DNA from: Clostridium sp. AT4
GTDB taxonomy: Bacteria > Bacillota > Clostridia > Lachnospirales > Lachnospiraceae
DNA: 64,000 nucleotides
Direction: 5' to 3'
Assembly (NCBI RefSeq): GCF_001517625.2
Contig: NZ_LN999828.1
Location: forward strand, 450,303-514,302
Each line of letters begins with the position of its first letter. Position 1 is the first letter of the stretch. Both the position numbers and the translations under genes were made by a program. The notes beneath the pieces were generated by a model, which did no database searches, was not told the origin of the DNA, and worked only from the letters and a program-made list of their open reading frames with translations. Positions 1 through 6,621 of the stretch are shown here, in pieces.

Positions 1-584
1 CCCTGGAAGATCCCATTGAGTATCTTCACCGCCACAAAAAGAGCGTAGTAACGCAGCGAGAGATCGCTACAGATACAAGCAGCTATGTAACCGGCCTGAG
101 AGCTTCTCTGCGTCAGGCTCCGGATGTGATCCTGCTGGGAGAAATGCGTGACTATGAGACTATCAGCATCGCAATGACGGCTGCAGAGACAGGCCATCTG
201 ATCTTGTCTACCCTTCATACCATCGGCGCGGCCAATACCATTGACCGTGTCATTGACGCTTTTCCTCCGGCTCAGCAGCAGCAGATCCGCGCCCAGCTTT
301 CCATGGTTTTAAATGCGGTCATTTCCCAGCAGCTGGTACCTACTGTAGATGGAGGCGTACAGCCTGTTTTTGAGATCATGTTTTTAAATAATGCGATCCG
401 CAATATGATCCGCGAATCCAAAATCCATCAGATTGACGGCATTATCGCCACTTCTCAGGAGGAGGGAATGATTTCCATGGACAACAGCCTGATCCGCCTG
501 TTCCGCCAGGGAGTTATAAGCAGGGAAACGGCTGTGACCTACAGCAGCAACGGAGAACTAATGGAACGAAAGCTGTCCAGATAA
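1..584 (+). CDS. pilT: Type IV pilus retraction ATPase PilT, C-terminal part
   Basis: The reading frame is open from base 3, so the gene starts before the window; 193 residues are visible. PilT is the hexameric cytoplasmic motor that depolymerises type IV pili. Visible are an Asp-box region (LEDPIEYLH), the Walker B segment (DVILLGEMRDYETI), the His box (TGHLILSTLHT) and, decisively, AIRNMIRE, a close match to the AIRNLIRE motif that separates PilT from the assembly ATPases PilB/GspE. The stop at 582-584 is followed by a hairpin terminator. Other pilus genes are expected upstream, outside the window. The family assignment is firm; whether retraction is active cannot be judged. Confidence 0.93.
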   Translation, partial: LEDPIEYLHRHKKSVVTQREIATDTSSYVTGLRASLRQAPDVILLGEMRDYETISIAMTAAETGHLILSTLHTIGAANTIDRVIDAFPPAQQQQIRAQLSMVLNAVISQQLVPTVDGGVQPVFEIMFLNNAIRNMIRESKIHQIDGIIATSQEEGMISMDNSLIRLFRQGVISRETAVTYSSNGELMERKLSR

Positions 585-604
585 GCATAAAATCATTATG
601 AAAA

Positions 605-640
605 GGAGATACCATTTATTGAATGAGGTATCTTCTTTTT
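605..640 (+). terminator. Rho-independent terminator after pilT
   Basis: GGAGATACC and GGTATCTTC form a 9-bp stem (one G-U pair) around a loop of about 11 nt, followed by a T run at 634-640. It lies between pilT and ldh. Confidence 0.75.
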
Positions 641-662
641 TAAATCTGGAAAGGAGCTTTGC

Positions 663-1607
663 ATGAGGTCGGATAAAAGAAAAGTGGCAGTTGTCGGAAC
701 GGGAATGGTGGGTATGAGTTATGCTTACAGTCTTTTAAACCAGTCTGTCTGCGATGAATTAACGCTGATCGATATCAACAAGACAAGGGCGGAGGGAGAA
801 GCCATGGATTTAAACCACGGGCTTGCGTTTGCAGCTTCCAATATGAAAATATCAGCAGGAAATTATGAGGACTGCCGTGATGCAGATATTGTTGTCATAG
901 CGGCGGGAGTGGCCCAGAAGCCGGGAGAAAGCCGTCTGGATCTTTTAAGGCGAAATACAGAGGTCTTCCGTTCGATTATAGAACCTGTGATTTCCTCTGG
1001 CTTTAACGGTATCTTTCTGGTGGCTACCAATCCGGTGGATATTATGACAAGGATTACCTGTGTACTGTCGGGATTTAATCCCGGAAGGGTTCTGGGAAGC
1101 GGAACGGCTCTTGATACGGCACGTCTTAGGTATCTGGTGGGAGGATATTTGAGGGTTGATCCCAGAAATGTCCATGCGTATGTAATGGGAGAGCATGGAG
1201 ACAGCGAATTTGTCCCCTGGAGTCAGGCCTTTCTTGCAACCAAGCCTATTTTAGAGTTGGGAAAAAATGGGGAAAATGAGTTGAGAAGCTGTCTGGATCA
1301 TATTGAAGAAGAGGTGCGGACGGCAGCATATCGGATTATCGAGGCAAAACAGGCCACCTATTACGGCATTGGAATGGCTCTTACCAGAATTACCAAGGCT
1401 ATTTTGGGAGATGAGCACAGTGTCCTTACCGTATCTGCTATGCTTCGGGGAGATTACGGTCAGAGAGACATCTATACAGGCGTTCCCTGCATCATCAATC
1501 AAAATGGAGTCCAGCGTGTTTTGGAGCTTTCATTGTCGGAACAGGAGATGGAAAAGTTTGGGAAATCCTGTAAAACCCTGAGGGAAAGTTTTGAGGGGAT
1601 TGTGTGA
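663..1607 (+). CDS. ldh: L-lactate dehydrogenase
   Basis: 314-residue cytoplasmic NAD-dependent L-lactate dehydrogenase that reduces pyruvate to L-lactate and regenerates NAD+ in fermentation. The N-terminal Rossmann motif GTGMVG is at residues 12-17, with Asp37 placed to bind NAD ribose. The specificity loop reads AGVAQKPGESR: Gln85 marks lactate rather than malate dehydrogenase (malate enzymes carry Arg there), and Arg91 is the mobile-loop arginine. DTARLR (Asp151, Arg154) and the proton-acceptor His178 in GEHGD complete the active site. Length is normal. AAAGGAG lies about 7 nt before the ATG. It appears monocistronic between two terminators. Confidence 0.95.
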   Translation: MRSDKRKVAVVGTGMVGMSYAYSLLNQSVCDELTLIDINKTRAEGEAMDLNHGLAFAASNMKISAGNYEDCRDADIVVIAAGVAQKPGESRLDLLRRNTEVFRSIIEPVISSGFNGIFLVATNPVDIMTRITCVLSGFNPGRVLGSGTALDTARLRYLVGGYLRVDPRNVHAYVMGEHGDSEFVPWSQAFLATKPILELGKNGENELRSCLDHIEEEVRTAAYRIIEAKQATYYGIGMALTRITKAILGDEHSVLTVSAMLRGDYGQRDIYTGVPCIINQNGVQRVLELSLSEQEMEKFGKSCKTLRESFEGIV

Positions 1608-1727
1608 GCAAAGCAGGCCGCGGCATATGCAGCGTTTGGGAAGGGCATACCTGTACAATATGCAATGTTTATGTTATTGTATAGAGGTATCAACATCATT
1701 GTCTTCCCATAAAGAAAGGATGGTTTT

Positions 1728-2101
1728 ATGCCATTATTGAAAGAACGGTATACCTCAAAGGATTACTGGGCGCTGATGATAAAAACTAGGTGGAACCGGA
1801 TATTTCCGTCATCTGTGATCCCGACAAGCTGACAGACCGCGGATGTTCTGGAGCTCCTGACTTTATCGTAGAAGTAGTATCGCCCGGAAGCCGTCGGATG
1901 GATTACGCCCATAAGGTTTCCCTGTATCTGGAGTCTGGAGTCCGGGAATACTGGATTGTTGATCCGTTAAAAAAATGTACAACAGTATATCTGAATGAAC
2001 AGGATCCGTCAGAGTTTGCTCCCATTATTTTTCCTTTTGAAAGTAATATCAAGGTGGGAATCTACGCCGATCTGTCTATCAACATCAGTCAATTACTGTG
2101 A
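1728..2101 (+). pseudogene. Uma2-family (DUF820) endonuclease remnant
   Basis: Two pieces of one Uma2-type PD-(D/E)xK protein lie in different frames. From 1728 the sequence reads MPLLKERYTSKDYWAL, a typical Uma2 N-terminus, and then stops at about 1788. From 1790 another frame reads about 103 residues of the C-terminal half, with EPDISVICDPDKL, GAPDFIVEVVSPGS and REYWIVDP, which hold the catalytic Asp and Glu. The middle part expected in this family (roughly 60-70 codons) is missing, so an internal deletion that changed the frame is the simplest reading. A terminator follows. An alternative is expression of a short protein from an internal start, which I consider unlikely. Confidence 0.75.
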
Positions 2102-2118
2102 CGGCTGCCGATGGGAAT

Positions 2119-2147
2119 TTTGCCCGGTTTTGTACCGGGCATTTTTG
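2119..2147 (+). terminator. Terminator after Uma2 remnant
   Basis: GCCCGG and CCGGGC pair around TTTTGTA, followed by ATTTTT. Confidence 0.7.
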
Positions 2148-2154
2148 ATAAAAG

Positions 2155-2185
2155 AAAAAACCCTTGCAAACACAAGGGTTTTTTA
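2155..2185 (-). terminator. Original terminator of tRNA-Thr, displaced by element 1
   Basis: AACCCTTG and CAAGGGTT form a stem flanked by A and T runs on both sides, so it can act in either direction. Read on the minus strand it lies directly after the left copy of the tRNA 3' end at 2187-2209. If element 1 were excised, this hairpin would follow the tRNA-Thr gene by 2-3 nt, which suggests it is the gene's original terminator. Confidence 0.65.
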
Positions 2186-2186
2186 C

Positions 2187-2209
2187 AGCTACTGACGGGA
2201 ATCGGACCC
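2187..2209. repeat. Left attachment site (attL) of element 1
   Basis: 23 bp identical to 11410-11432. It copies the acceptor and T-arm end of tRNA-Thr; the rest of the tRNA is absent here. Confidence 0.9.
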
Positions 2210-2262
2210 AGATCGGCTCAAAAAAACCAGTAAAACAGGAGGTTTGAGGGAAGCTCTTCCGT

Positions 2263-2285
2263 ACTCGACCCCAAACTCGACCCCA
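2263..2285. promoter_or_regulatory. Left pair of integrase arm-type sites, element 1
   Basis: ACTCGACCCCA occurs twice, at 2263-2273 and 2275-2285, 12 bp apart. A related pair lies at 11325-11345 at the other end. Paired short repeats inside both ends are what lambda/Tn916-type integrases use for arm binding; the role is inferred. Confidence 0.55.
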
Positions 2286-2319
2286 CAAAAATGAAAATAA
2301 AAAGTAGGGAAATAAGGAA

Positions 2320-2355
2320 GTCAAGGGTGCCAAAGGCACAACGCTTGCCCTTGAC
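2320..2355. other. Nested hairpin near left end of element 1
   Basis: GTCAAGGG (2320-2327) pairs with CCCTTGAC (2348-2355), and TGCC-AAA-GGCA (2328-2338) forms a hairpin inside it. No T run follows. It could be a single-strand structure used in rolling-circle replication, or it could protect mRNA ends of the cargo transcript. Function unknown. Confidence 0.45.
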
Positions 2356-2375
2356 CTCCTGATCTAAAGATGAGA

Positions 2376-2648
2376 TTACTTCCCATCATTAAATGAGCCA
2401 GAAAGGACAAATTGTCTTTCTGGCTTGATTGCATATTTGCAACACTTATCTGCCGGCGCCATGGTGATACGAAATCCCCAGTTCTTATATGTAGCGAAAG
2501 TCGGATTACCTCCACCACCACCTATAATTGGTGGTGGCGTTTCAGGTACATAACTATTACCTAGATTATCCGCGAACGCGGTTACTGTATTGCCACATAA
2601 GAGCAACACTGAAAGTATAAAAGCTAGTAAACGTTTACTCCTCAACAT
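2376..2648 (-). CDS. Small secreted protein with TYKN-x-GFR-x-T motif (element 1 cargo)
   Basis: 90-residue protein with a clear signal peptide (MLRSKRLLAFILSVLLLCG, then A-F-A-D cleavage context), a Pro/Gly-rich linker (PPPIIGGGGG) and a C-terminal part containing TYKNWGFRIT. The same TYKN-x-GFR-x-T motif is found in the 70-residue secreted protein at 20440-20652 of element 2; otherwise the two differ. Its start overlaps the 3' end of the upstream secreted gene by 14 nt, so the pair is probably translationally coupled. It has two adjacent Cys (CCKY) near the C-terminus. No family recognised; a secreted partner, inhibitor or signalling peptide are all possible. The last codons contain a strong hairpin (about 2397-2425). 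Confidence 0.65.
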   Translation of the reverse strand: MLRSKRLLAFILSVLLLCGNTVTAFADNLGNSYVPETPPPIIGGGGGNPTFATYKNWGFRITMAPADKCCKYAIKPERQFVLSGSFNDGK

Positions 2649-3387
2649 ATCCCAATGTGACAGCCTCTTCCTCTGTTATGGCTATCAGCTTTCCAGCTAC
2701 ACACTTATAGAATTTGGCTGTACCAGCTAGAGTATCAGACATGATTGCGGGATCCACACTGTATAGTGTGCCATCTGTGTCGTGCATGTAAACATAATTA
2801 ACCATATCAGTGAACTTATAAAAAGTACTCTTAGCTACTTCAACTTCTTGTTCTCTTGGAGCAAATGGATTACCAATCTCTATACCATTAAAATTATGGT
2901 CTATAAACATATATTTATCATCCATTCCCCATAATTCTAATGCCGACCGACTGTAGCAATACACAGTATCATCGATTTTAACATAAGCTGTCGAGTTCGG
3001 ATACCCATCCTGTAGATACCTTCCTTGCGTCGCTTCAATTCCAGTATTATCACACATACGTTTAACCACGTAGGATGCCTGATCACCTCCTATTTCACCG
3101 CGCAGGTAAGCATCCACAGCGTCTTGACCGCCAACCATCTCTTTAACTGGATCCCAGCTAGTTACGACTAACTCGACGATACGACGATACCTATCTTTCG
3201 GATTTTCAATTTTATTGAGTTCGTCTGTGTACTGATCTGCCCAGTAATTAAAAGCTTCCGTATCTTTGAATCCATTACCAGCCTCCACATCAGTAGAAGC
3301 GTTAGCCGGTAGAGCAGCGTAAGCTGGGATGATTGATGATGATGCGAGCATTACGGATAATGCTGTGATAATGATTCTCTTTTTCAT
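2635..3387 (-). CDS. Secreted transglutaminase-fold protein lacking catalytic triad (element 1 cargo)
   Basis: 250 residues from the ATG with AAAGGAGG 8 nt upstream; a longer frame starts 21 nt earlier but lacks that spacing. Residues 1-25 are a signal peptide identical to that of the element 2 protein at 20649-21407. Without gaps, residues 98-146 align with 107-155 of that protein, sharing the MC/LC-x3-GI helix end. The transglutaminase triad Cys110, His140 and Asp155 there correspond to Gly101, Asn131 and Ser146 here, so this copy should have no cysteine-protease/transglutaminase chemistry. The C-termini also match (ITEEEAVTLGY against ITMEDAEALGY). A binding or decoy role is inferred. Its 3' end overlaps the small secreted gene. 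Confidence 0.75.
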   Translation of the reverse strand: MKKRIIITALSVMLASSSIIPAYAALPANASTDVEAGNGFKDTEAFNYWADQYTDELNKIENPKDRYRRIVELVVTSWDPVKEMVGGQDAVDAYLRGEIGGDQASYVVKRMCDNTGIEATQGRYLQDGYPNSTAYVKIDDTVYCYSRSALELWGMDDKYMFIDHNFNGIEIGNPFAPREQEVEVAKSTFYKFTDMVNYVYMHDTDGTLYSVDPAIMSDTLAGTAKFYKCVAGKLIAITEEEAVTLGYVEE

Positions 3388-3403
3388 TTGGGTTTCCTCC
3401 TTT
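3314..3403 (-). repeat. Leader segment shared with element 2 (89 of 90 nt)
   Basis: Covers the ribosome site, start codon and signal-peptide codons. It matches 21334-21423 at 89 of 90 positions; identity ends at the signal-peptide cleavage site on one side and just before the ribosome site on the other. Confidence 0.92.
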
Positions 3404-3531
3404 TGCATTATTGAAATTTAAAATATAAATATTTTCATTTTCTAGTGTTTATTATATAGCATATAATATATAATTACAAGAGATTTTAATAAAAAAGTCC
3501 TTTATTTGCGACCGCTTCACCCATAAAGATT

Positions 3532-3553
3532 TCTATAATGACTGTATTATAGA
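3532..3553. promoter_or_regulatory. Candidate operator dyad before HTH gene
   Basis: TCTATAAT and ATTATAGA form a perfect 8-bp inverted repeat with a 6-bp spacer, 24 nt before the start of the HTH gene at 3577, and overlap a likely -10 region. The regulator next door is the natural candidate to bind it. Confidence 0.5.
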
Positions 3554-3576
3554 TTTTTGGAAGGGGCGGTATTTTA

Positions 3577-3831
3577 ATGTCTGAAACTAAAATAAAATCA
3601 GATCATCATATAGCTTTAGGCCATAATATACAGCAGCTCCGAGAACAGCGTGGATATACACAAGCATATATGGTGCGTGAATTACAATTACTGGGATGTA
3701 AAACCACCAAACAGGCTTATTCTAAGTACGAAAAAGAACAAGCACATATTACGGCATATGAGCTTGTTGCAATTTCTAAAATATTAGATGTTTCTTTATT
3801 AGAACTCTTCGGATTGTCCTGTAGGGGATAA
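3577..3831 (+). CDS. XRE-family HTH regulator (element 1)
   Basis: 84-residue DNA-binding protein made almost entirely of one helix-turn-helix of the Xre/Cro type: ALGHNIQQLREQRGYTQAYM, then the recognition helix region KTTKQAYSKYEKEQ and the stabilising helices ITAYELVAISKILDVSL. GGAAGGGG precedes the ATG at a slightly long distance. It is convergent with the 3799-4881 gene and their 3' ends overlap by 33 nt. Probably controls the cargo genes or the large regulator; a palindromic site lies directly upstream of its start. The family is clear, its target is not. Confidence 0.8.
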   Translation: MSETKIKSDHHIALGHNIQQLREQRGYTQAYMVRELQLLGCKTTKQAYSKYEKEQAHITAYELVAISKILDVSLLELFGLSCRG

Positions 3832-4881
3832 CTCATCAATATTAAAGCCTAATTCAAACTCATTGTATAAAATATTTATCAACTCAAAGGCTTTTTGCTG
3901 TACGGGAGAGAGCTCTGTTGTATCACATGGGTTATATCGAGTACCTAATTGAATAAAATAAAGGATAATTTCCCATTCATCTGTCTCAATTTCGGAATAC
4001 AACACCATATCTTCTAAGTAAGCCGGTGCCGGTATATTTAAATCTAATAACTTCTTTGAAAATGAATCTGTTATTGAATCAATATCTGTATTTTTTGGAA
4101 ATTCTTTTAAATTATAAAAATCGAATTTTGCCATTTTTTTAAAAAGAGACAAACTCATCTTTTCTTCTTGCGAAAATGTAACTCGTTGTTTTTCTATAAT
4201 GGAAAATTTCCTTTTCATATAATCAAATATTAGAGTTTGTCCTTGATCATTAAGGCATGAGTATTCTTTTGCAAATTCCCATGCCATTTGTGGTATTCTA
4301 TTATAGACCTCAAAAAAAGTACATAGTATATATTTTTTTAATGGGGAAAGCTCCGTAAAATTTTCAAAAATGACAGGAATATAATTATCCCACCCTATTG
4401 CATCATCGTATGATGCTTGTTCTTGTTCAATATCGTATTGTGTTACGGAATCAGCAGCAGTCTTACGGCGCTCTTCTTTTTCAGTATTTGAAAGTTTTTT
4501 ATTTGGCTTTTTTTGGTCTTTGCTTACTATAGAATGTATACTTCCATATGTTGTTAAAAGTTCTGTATAAATAACTCTTTCGTGATATGTAGGATTAGAT
4601 GGTAAATTGTATAACTTTAAAATGTCTTCTACATACTCTTGTGGTATTTGCCTGCTAGATCCAGAAAGCCATTTTTTTATATTATCAGTTGAAGTATTTA
4701 ATGCAGAACTCATTTCGTCTATCATTTGCGTTTGGGAGTAATTCTTATCAAGCCGATATATTTCAAGACGTTCCTTTAAAGATGGAGATTTAAAACGTAA
4801 TTCTAATACTTGACCTAGCCCATATCTTAAGGGCTTTTTTTTATTGGTGCTGATTTGAATATTCTTCTTTTTTATGCTCAT
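3799..4881 (-). CDS. Large HTH protein, probable element regulator (element 1)
   Basis: 360 residues. An HTH-like segment lies at about residues 34-72 (KERLEIYRLDKNYSQTQMID, then NTSTDNIKKWLSGSSR), followed by about 280 residues rich in helices that match no family I recognise. AAAGGAGGG lies 5 nt before the ATG. Element 2 carries a similar-sized protein (352 residues, N-terminal HTH, long unknown C-terminal part) in the same place and orientation at 21465-22523, although the sequences are far apart. By position it should be the element's repressor or sensor, read divergently from the transfer/replication operon. The long C-terminal half may sense a signal. Confidence 0.6.
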   Translation of the reverse strand: MSIKKKNIQISTNKKKPLRYGLGQVLELRFKSPSLKERLEIYRLDKNYSQTQMIDEMSSALNTSTDNIKKWLSGSSRQIPQEYVEDILKLYNLPSNPTYHERVIYTELLTTYGSIHSIVSKDQKKPNKKLSNTEKEERRKTAADSVTQYDIEQEQASYDDAIGWDNYIPVIFENFTELSPLKKYILCTFFEVYNRIPQMAWEFAKEYSCLNDQGQTLIFDYMKRKFSIIEKQRVTFSQEEKMSLSLFKKMAKFDFYNLKEFPKNTDIDSITDSFSKKLLDLNIPAPAYLEDMVLYSEIETDEWEIILYFIQLGTRYNPCDTTELSPVQQKAFELINILYNEFELGFNIDELSPTGQSEEF

Positions 4882-5076
4882 TTGTCCCTCCTTTGAAAAT
4901 GGTGGTTAAATATTATACTCTAAAAATTGTGATTTGTATAGTCCCATTTTTTCTTGTTTTTTCTTCCTTGGATTGTCTGAATCTTTTTGAAGGGGTTTGA
5001 GGTACGATATATCTACGCTAGCTACAAAAAAACGTAAAGCCCTAATGGGTGCGCACACACTAGGCAAAGGAGCGAT
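4882..5076. promoter_or_regulatory. Divergent control region of element 1
   Basis: 195 bp, AT-rich, between the divergent regulator genes. It should hold the promoters for the large minus-strand regulator and the plus-strand Cro-like gene. A GATATAT stretch at about 5008 could be a -10 element for the plus strand. I see no clear operator repeat. Confidence 0.4.
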
Positions 5077-5403
5077 ATGAAAACTTCTACACAGATGAAG
5101 AAATTAACGAGTAGAGCAGTAGATTGTAAGTATTCAGAGGAGGCTGAAAACATCGGAGACAGGATACGAAAATTTCGTCTGCCTAGATCACAACGTGAAT
5201 TTTGTGATGATCTTAGTAAAGTAGGATATGTAACATCTGTAGCAACAATCAGCAAATATGAAACTGGAGAATCCATGATTCCTAGCGATTTTCTTTGGGT
5301 TCTCGCTCACTATTTCGAGTGTGATGTTAGATACTTATTAACAGGTAAAGAAGAAAAAGATATCGAACTTAGAACAAAAATATCTCATCTACTTCAAAAA
5401 TAA
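5077..5403 (+). CDS. Cro/XRE-type HTH regulator (element 1)
   Basis: 108 residues with one HTH domain at about 24-90: IGDRIRKFRLPRSQREFCDD, recognition helix around SVATISKYETGES, then IPSDFLWVLAHYFECDVRYLL, a typical XRE ending. AAAGGAG lies 6 nt before the ATG. It is the first plus-strand gene after the divergent control region and is followed by its own terminator, so it is likely an early regulator that, with the large minus-strand HTH protein, sets the integrated or active state of the element. Confidence 0.8.
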   Translation: MKTSTQMKKLTSRAVDCKYSEEAENIGDRIRKFRLPRSQREFCDDLSKVGYVTSVATISKYETGESMIPSDFLWVLAHYFECDVRYLLTGKEEKDIELRTKISHLLQK

Positions 5404-5411
5404 CTAATTTT

Positions 5412-5454
5412 AGGAGCAGAACCAGCTTTATTAGGTTTCTGCTCCTTTTGCGTT
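5412..5454 (+). terminator. Terminator after Cro-like gene
   Basis: GGAGCAGAACC pairs with GGTTTCTGCTCC and is followed by TTTTG. Confidence 0.75.
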
Positions 5455-5462
5455 TGTATGAA

Positions 5463-5499
5463 AAATTATCGTTAGATGCAAAGAAATTATCGTGCATGC
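5463..5499. promoter_or_regulatory. Phased direct repeats upstream of element 1 operon
   Basis: AAATTATCGT occurs at 5463-5472 and 5484-5493, 21 bp apart (two helical turns), and the second copy runs into the palindrome GCATGC. It is a good candidate binding site for a regulator of the operon that starts at 5642. Confidence 0.5.
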
Positions 5500-5553
5500 T
5501 ATATAAAAAATATAAAGAGTACTGTATCATTTAAACATACAAAGAAACAACAA

Positions 5554-5608
5554 AAGCACGCGTGCTTATTTAAATAAATGCCAAAGGCTCCGATCAAGCT
5601 TTTGGCAG
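5554..5608. other. Palindrome and hairpin in leader of element 1 operon
   Basis: AAGCACGCGTGCTT (5554-5567) is a perfect palindrome. It is followed by a 9-bp hairpin, GCCAAAGGC against GCTTTTGGC, just before the first gene of the operon. There is no T run, so it looks like a leader structure or operator rather than a terminator. Confidence 0.4.
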
Positions 5609-5641
5609 CGTAAATAAACATATGTAATATGAGGTGAAATA

Positions 5642-6103
5642 ATGATTGTAATGATATTAACAGACGAGCATATTGGAATTATGATTCGGGACTGGACTGG
5701 ACAGAAACCCGTTGTTGAAGAAACATTGCAGGAAATGAAGAATGTCAATGATTCGTTGGAAACTTGTTCGCCATATGAAATTCAGGAGACAGTTTTTGAA
5801 TGGAAGCACAAGGTTAATAAAATTCTGAATCCGTATTTGAATCAGTACCGTTTACATCTTGCAAATAGTCTGAATAATGAGGAGTTTTTAGAAGCTGCCC
5901 ATTTGAGCGAGGATACAATTCATAAATTACAAGTGATTGTAACAGAGGCAACAGAGCTTTATGAAAAGATCAAAGAGCAAAAGAAGATTATGGTAGGGTG
6001 TGCACAAAGAAACCGTATCCGGGTAAAAGCGAAACCGATACTGATAGATAGGGAAACCTTTAAAAATAGATTTTTAGACATAGTCGAAAAAACAGGCCGA
6101 TGA
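5642..6103 (+). CDS. Uncharacterised protein, first gene of element 1 operon
   Basis: 153 residues, mostly helical and charged, with no signal peptide or membrane segment. GAGGTG lies 6 nt before the ATG. No family recognised. The middle (residues about 25-115) has heptad-like leucine spacing suggesting a helical bundle, and the C-terminus is basic (RNRIRVKAKP), which would suit nucleic-acid contact. No counterpart in element 2 could be identified. By position it may be an early accessory factor for replication or transfer. A hairpin at about 6112-6138 follows. Confidence 0.55.
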   Translation: MIVMILTDEHIGIMIRDWTGQKPVVEETLQEMKNVNDSLETCSPYEIQETVFEWKHKVNKILNPYLNQYRLHLANSLNNEEFLEAAHLSEDTIHKLQVIVTEATELYEKIKEQKKIMVGCAQRNRIRVKAKPILIDRETFKNRFLDIVEKTGR

Positions 6104-6111
6104 CTTTGGCG

Positions 6112-6138
6112 AAGGGGCTCCTTTTTCGGGAGCTCCTC
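6112..6138 (+). other. Hairpin between small genes of element 1
   Basis: GGGGCTCC and GGGAGCTCC can pair around TTTTTC. With no T run after the stem it is more likely an mRNA-processing or pause hairpin than a strong terminator. Confidence 0.4.
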
Positions 6139-6178
6139 CATTCAAAACAATTAAACAGTAGGAAGGGAATTTATAAAT

Positions 6179-6262
6179 ATGGATAGTAATAGTTTAAAAA
6201 ATATCAATTTACTTACATTTTCTGCACCTAAGATTCAAGGGATAAAAAAGATATCGCTATGA
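6179..6262 (+). CDS. 27-residue peptide coupled to next gene
   Basis: A short frame, MDSNSLKNINLLTFSAPKIQ and 7 more residues, has GGAAGGGAA about 10 nt upstream and ends in TGA overlapping the ATG of the next gene (ATGATG/ATGA context at 6259). The overlap and ribosome site suggest it is translated and couples translation of the 90-residue gene. It may have no role beyond that. Confidence 0.45.
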   Translation: MDSNSLKNINLLTFSAPKIQGIKKISL

Positions 6263-6531
6263 TGGAAAGAGCATTGGTTTATTTAAAGAATGGCGAACGT
6301 CTTAGTTCATGTTATGCTTATGAAGTGTTTCATCTTATTTTTACAGACCTTGAGGTTTTGCAGGAAGCTCTCAAGAAAGCAGTATTGATTGAAACTGATC
6401 CAAACATTCTTTGTACACTGCAAGAATATTTAAGTGAGTTAGATGCGTATCTTACCAAGGCGATAACACTGCAAAATCTGTTTCAACCATATTTATATTG
6501 TCCGGCGTTAGAAGGAAGTAACGGATCATAA
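6259..6531 (+). CDS. Uncharacterised 90-residue protein (element 1)
   Basis: Small, acidic, predicted helical protein without signal or membrane segments; no family recognised. The start at 6259 overlaps the stop of the 27-residue peptide upstream. Leucine-rich segments (VFHLIFTDLEVLQEALKKAV and LQEYLSELDAYLTKAITLQ) suggest a two- or three-helix bundle. The gene is followed at once by a very strong hairpin (6538-6567). It may help control the operon or copy number; this is inference from position only. Confidence 0.5.
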   Translation: MMERALVYLKNGERLSSCYAYEVFHLIFTDLEVLQEALKKAVLIETDPNILCTLQEYLSELDAYLTKAITLQNLFQPYLYCPALEGSNGS

Positions 6532-6537
6532 AAAACA

Positions 6538-6567
6538 CTGGGAGGACAGGGCGTTCCTGCCTCCCAG
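6538..6567 (+). other. Strong hairpin before 6622 gene
   Basis: CTGGGAGG-A-CAGG pairs with CCTG-CCTCCCAG around GCGTT: 12 bp with one bulged A. No T run follows. Likely an mRNA stabiliser or attenuator between early and late genes of the operon. Confidence 0.5.
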
Positions 6568-6621
6568 CATATTCTAAAATATTTTCTGAAATCCTAGGTA
6601 CAGAAAATAGGAAGGAATTTT

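Noticed and set aside
2187-2209. A second tRNA-Thr gene at the left end of element 1
   Set aside because: Only the 3' 23 bp are present; the sequence beyond does not form the anticodon and D arms. It is an attachment-site copy.
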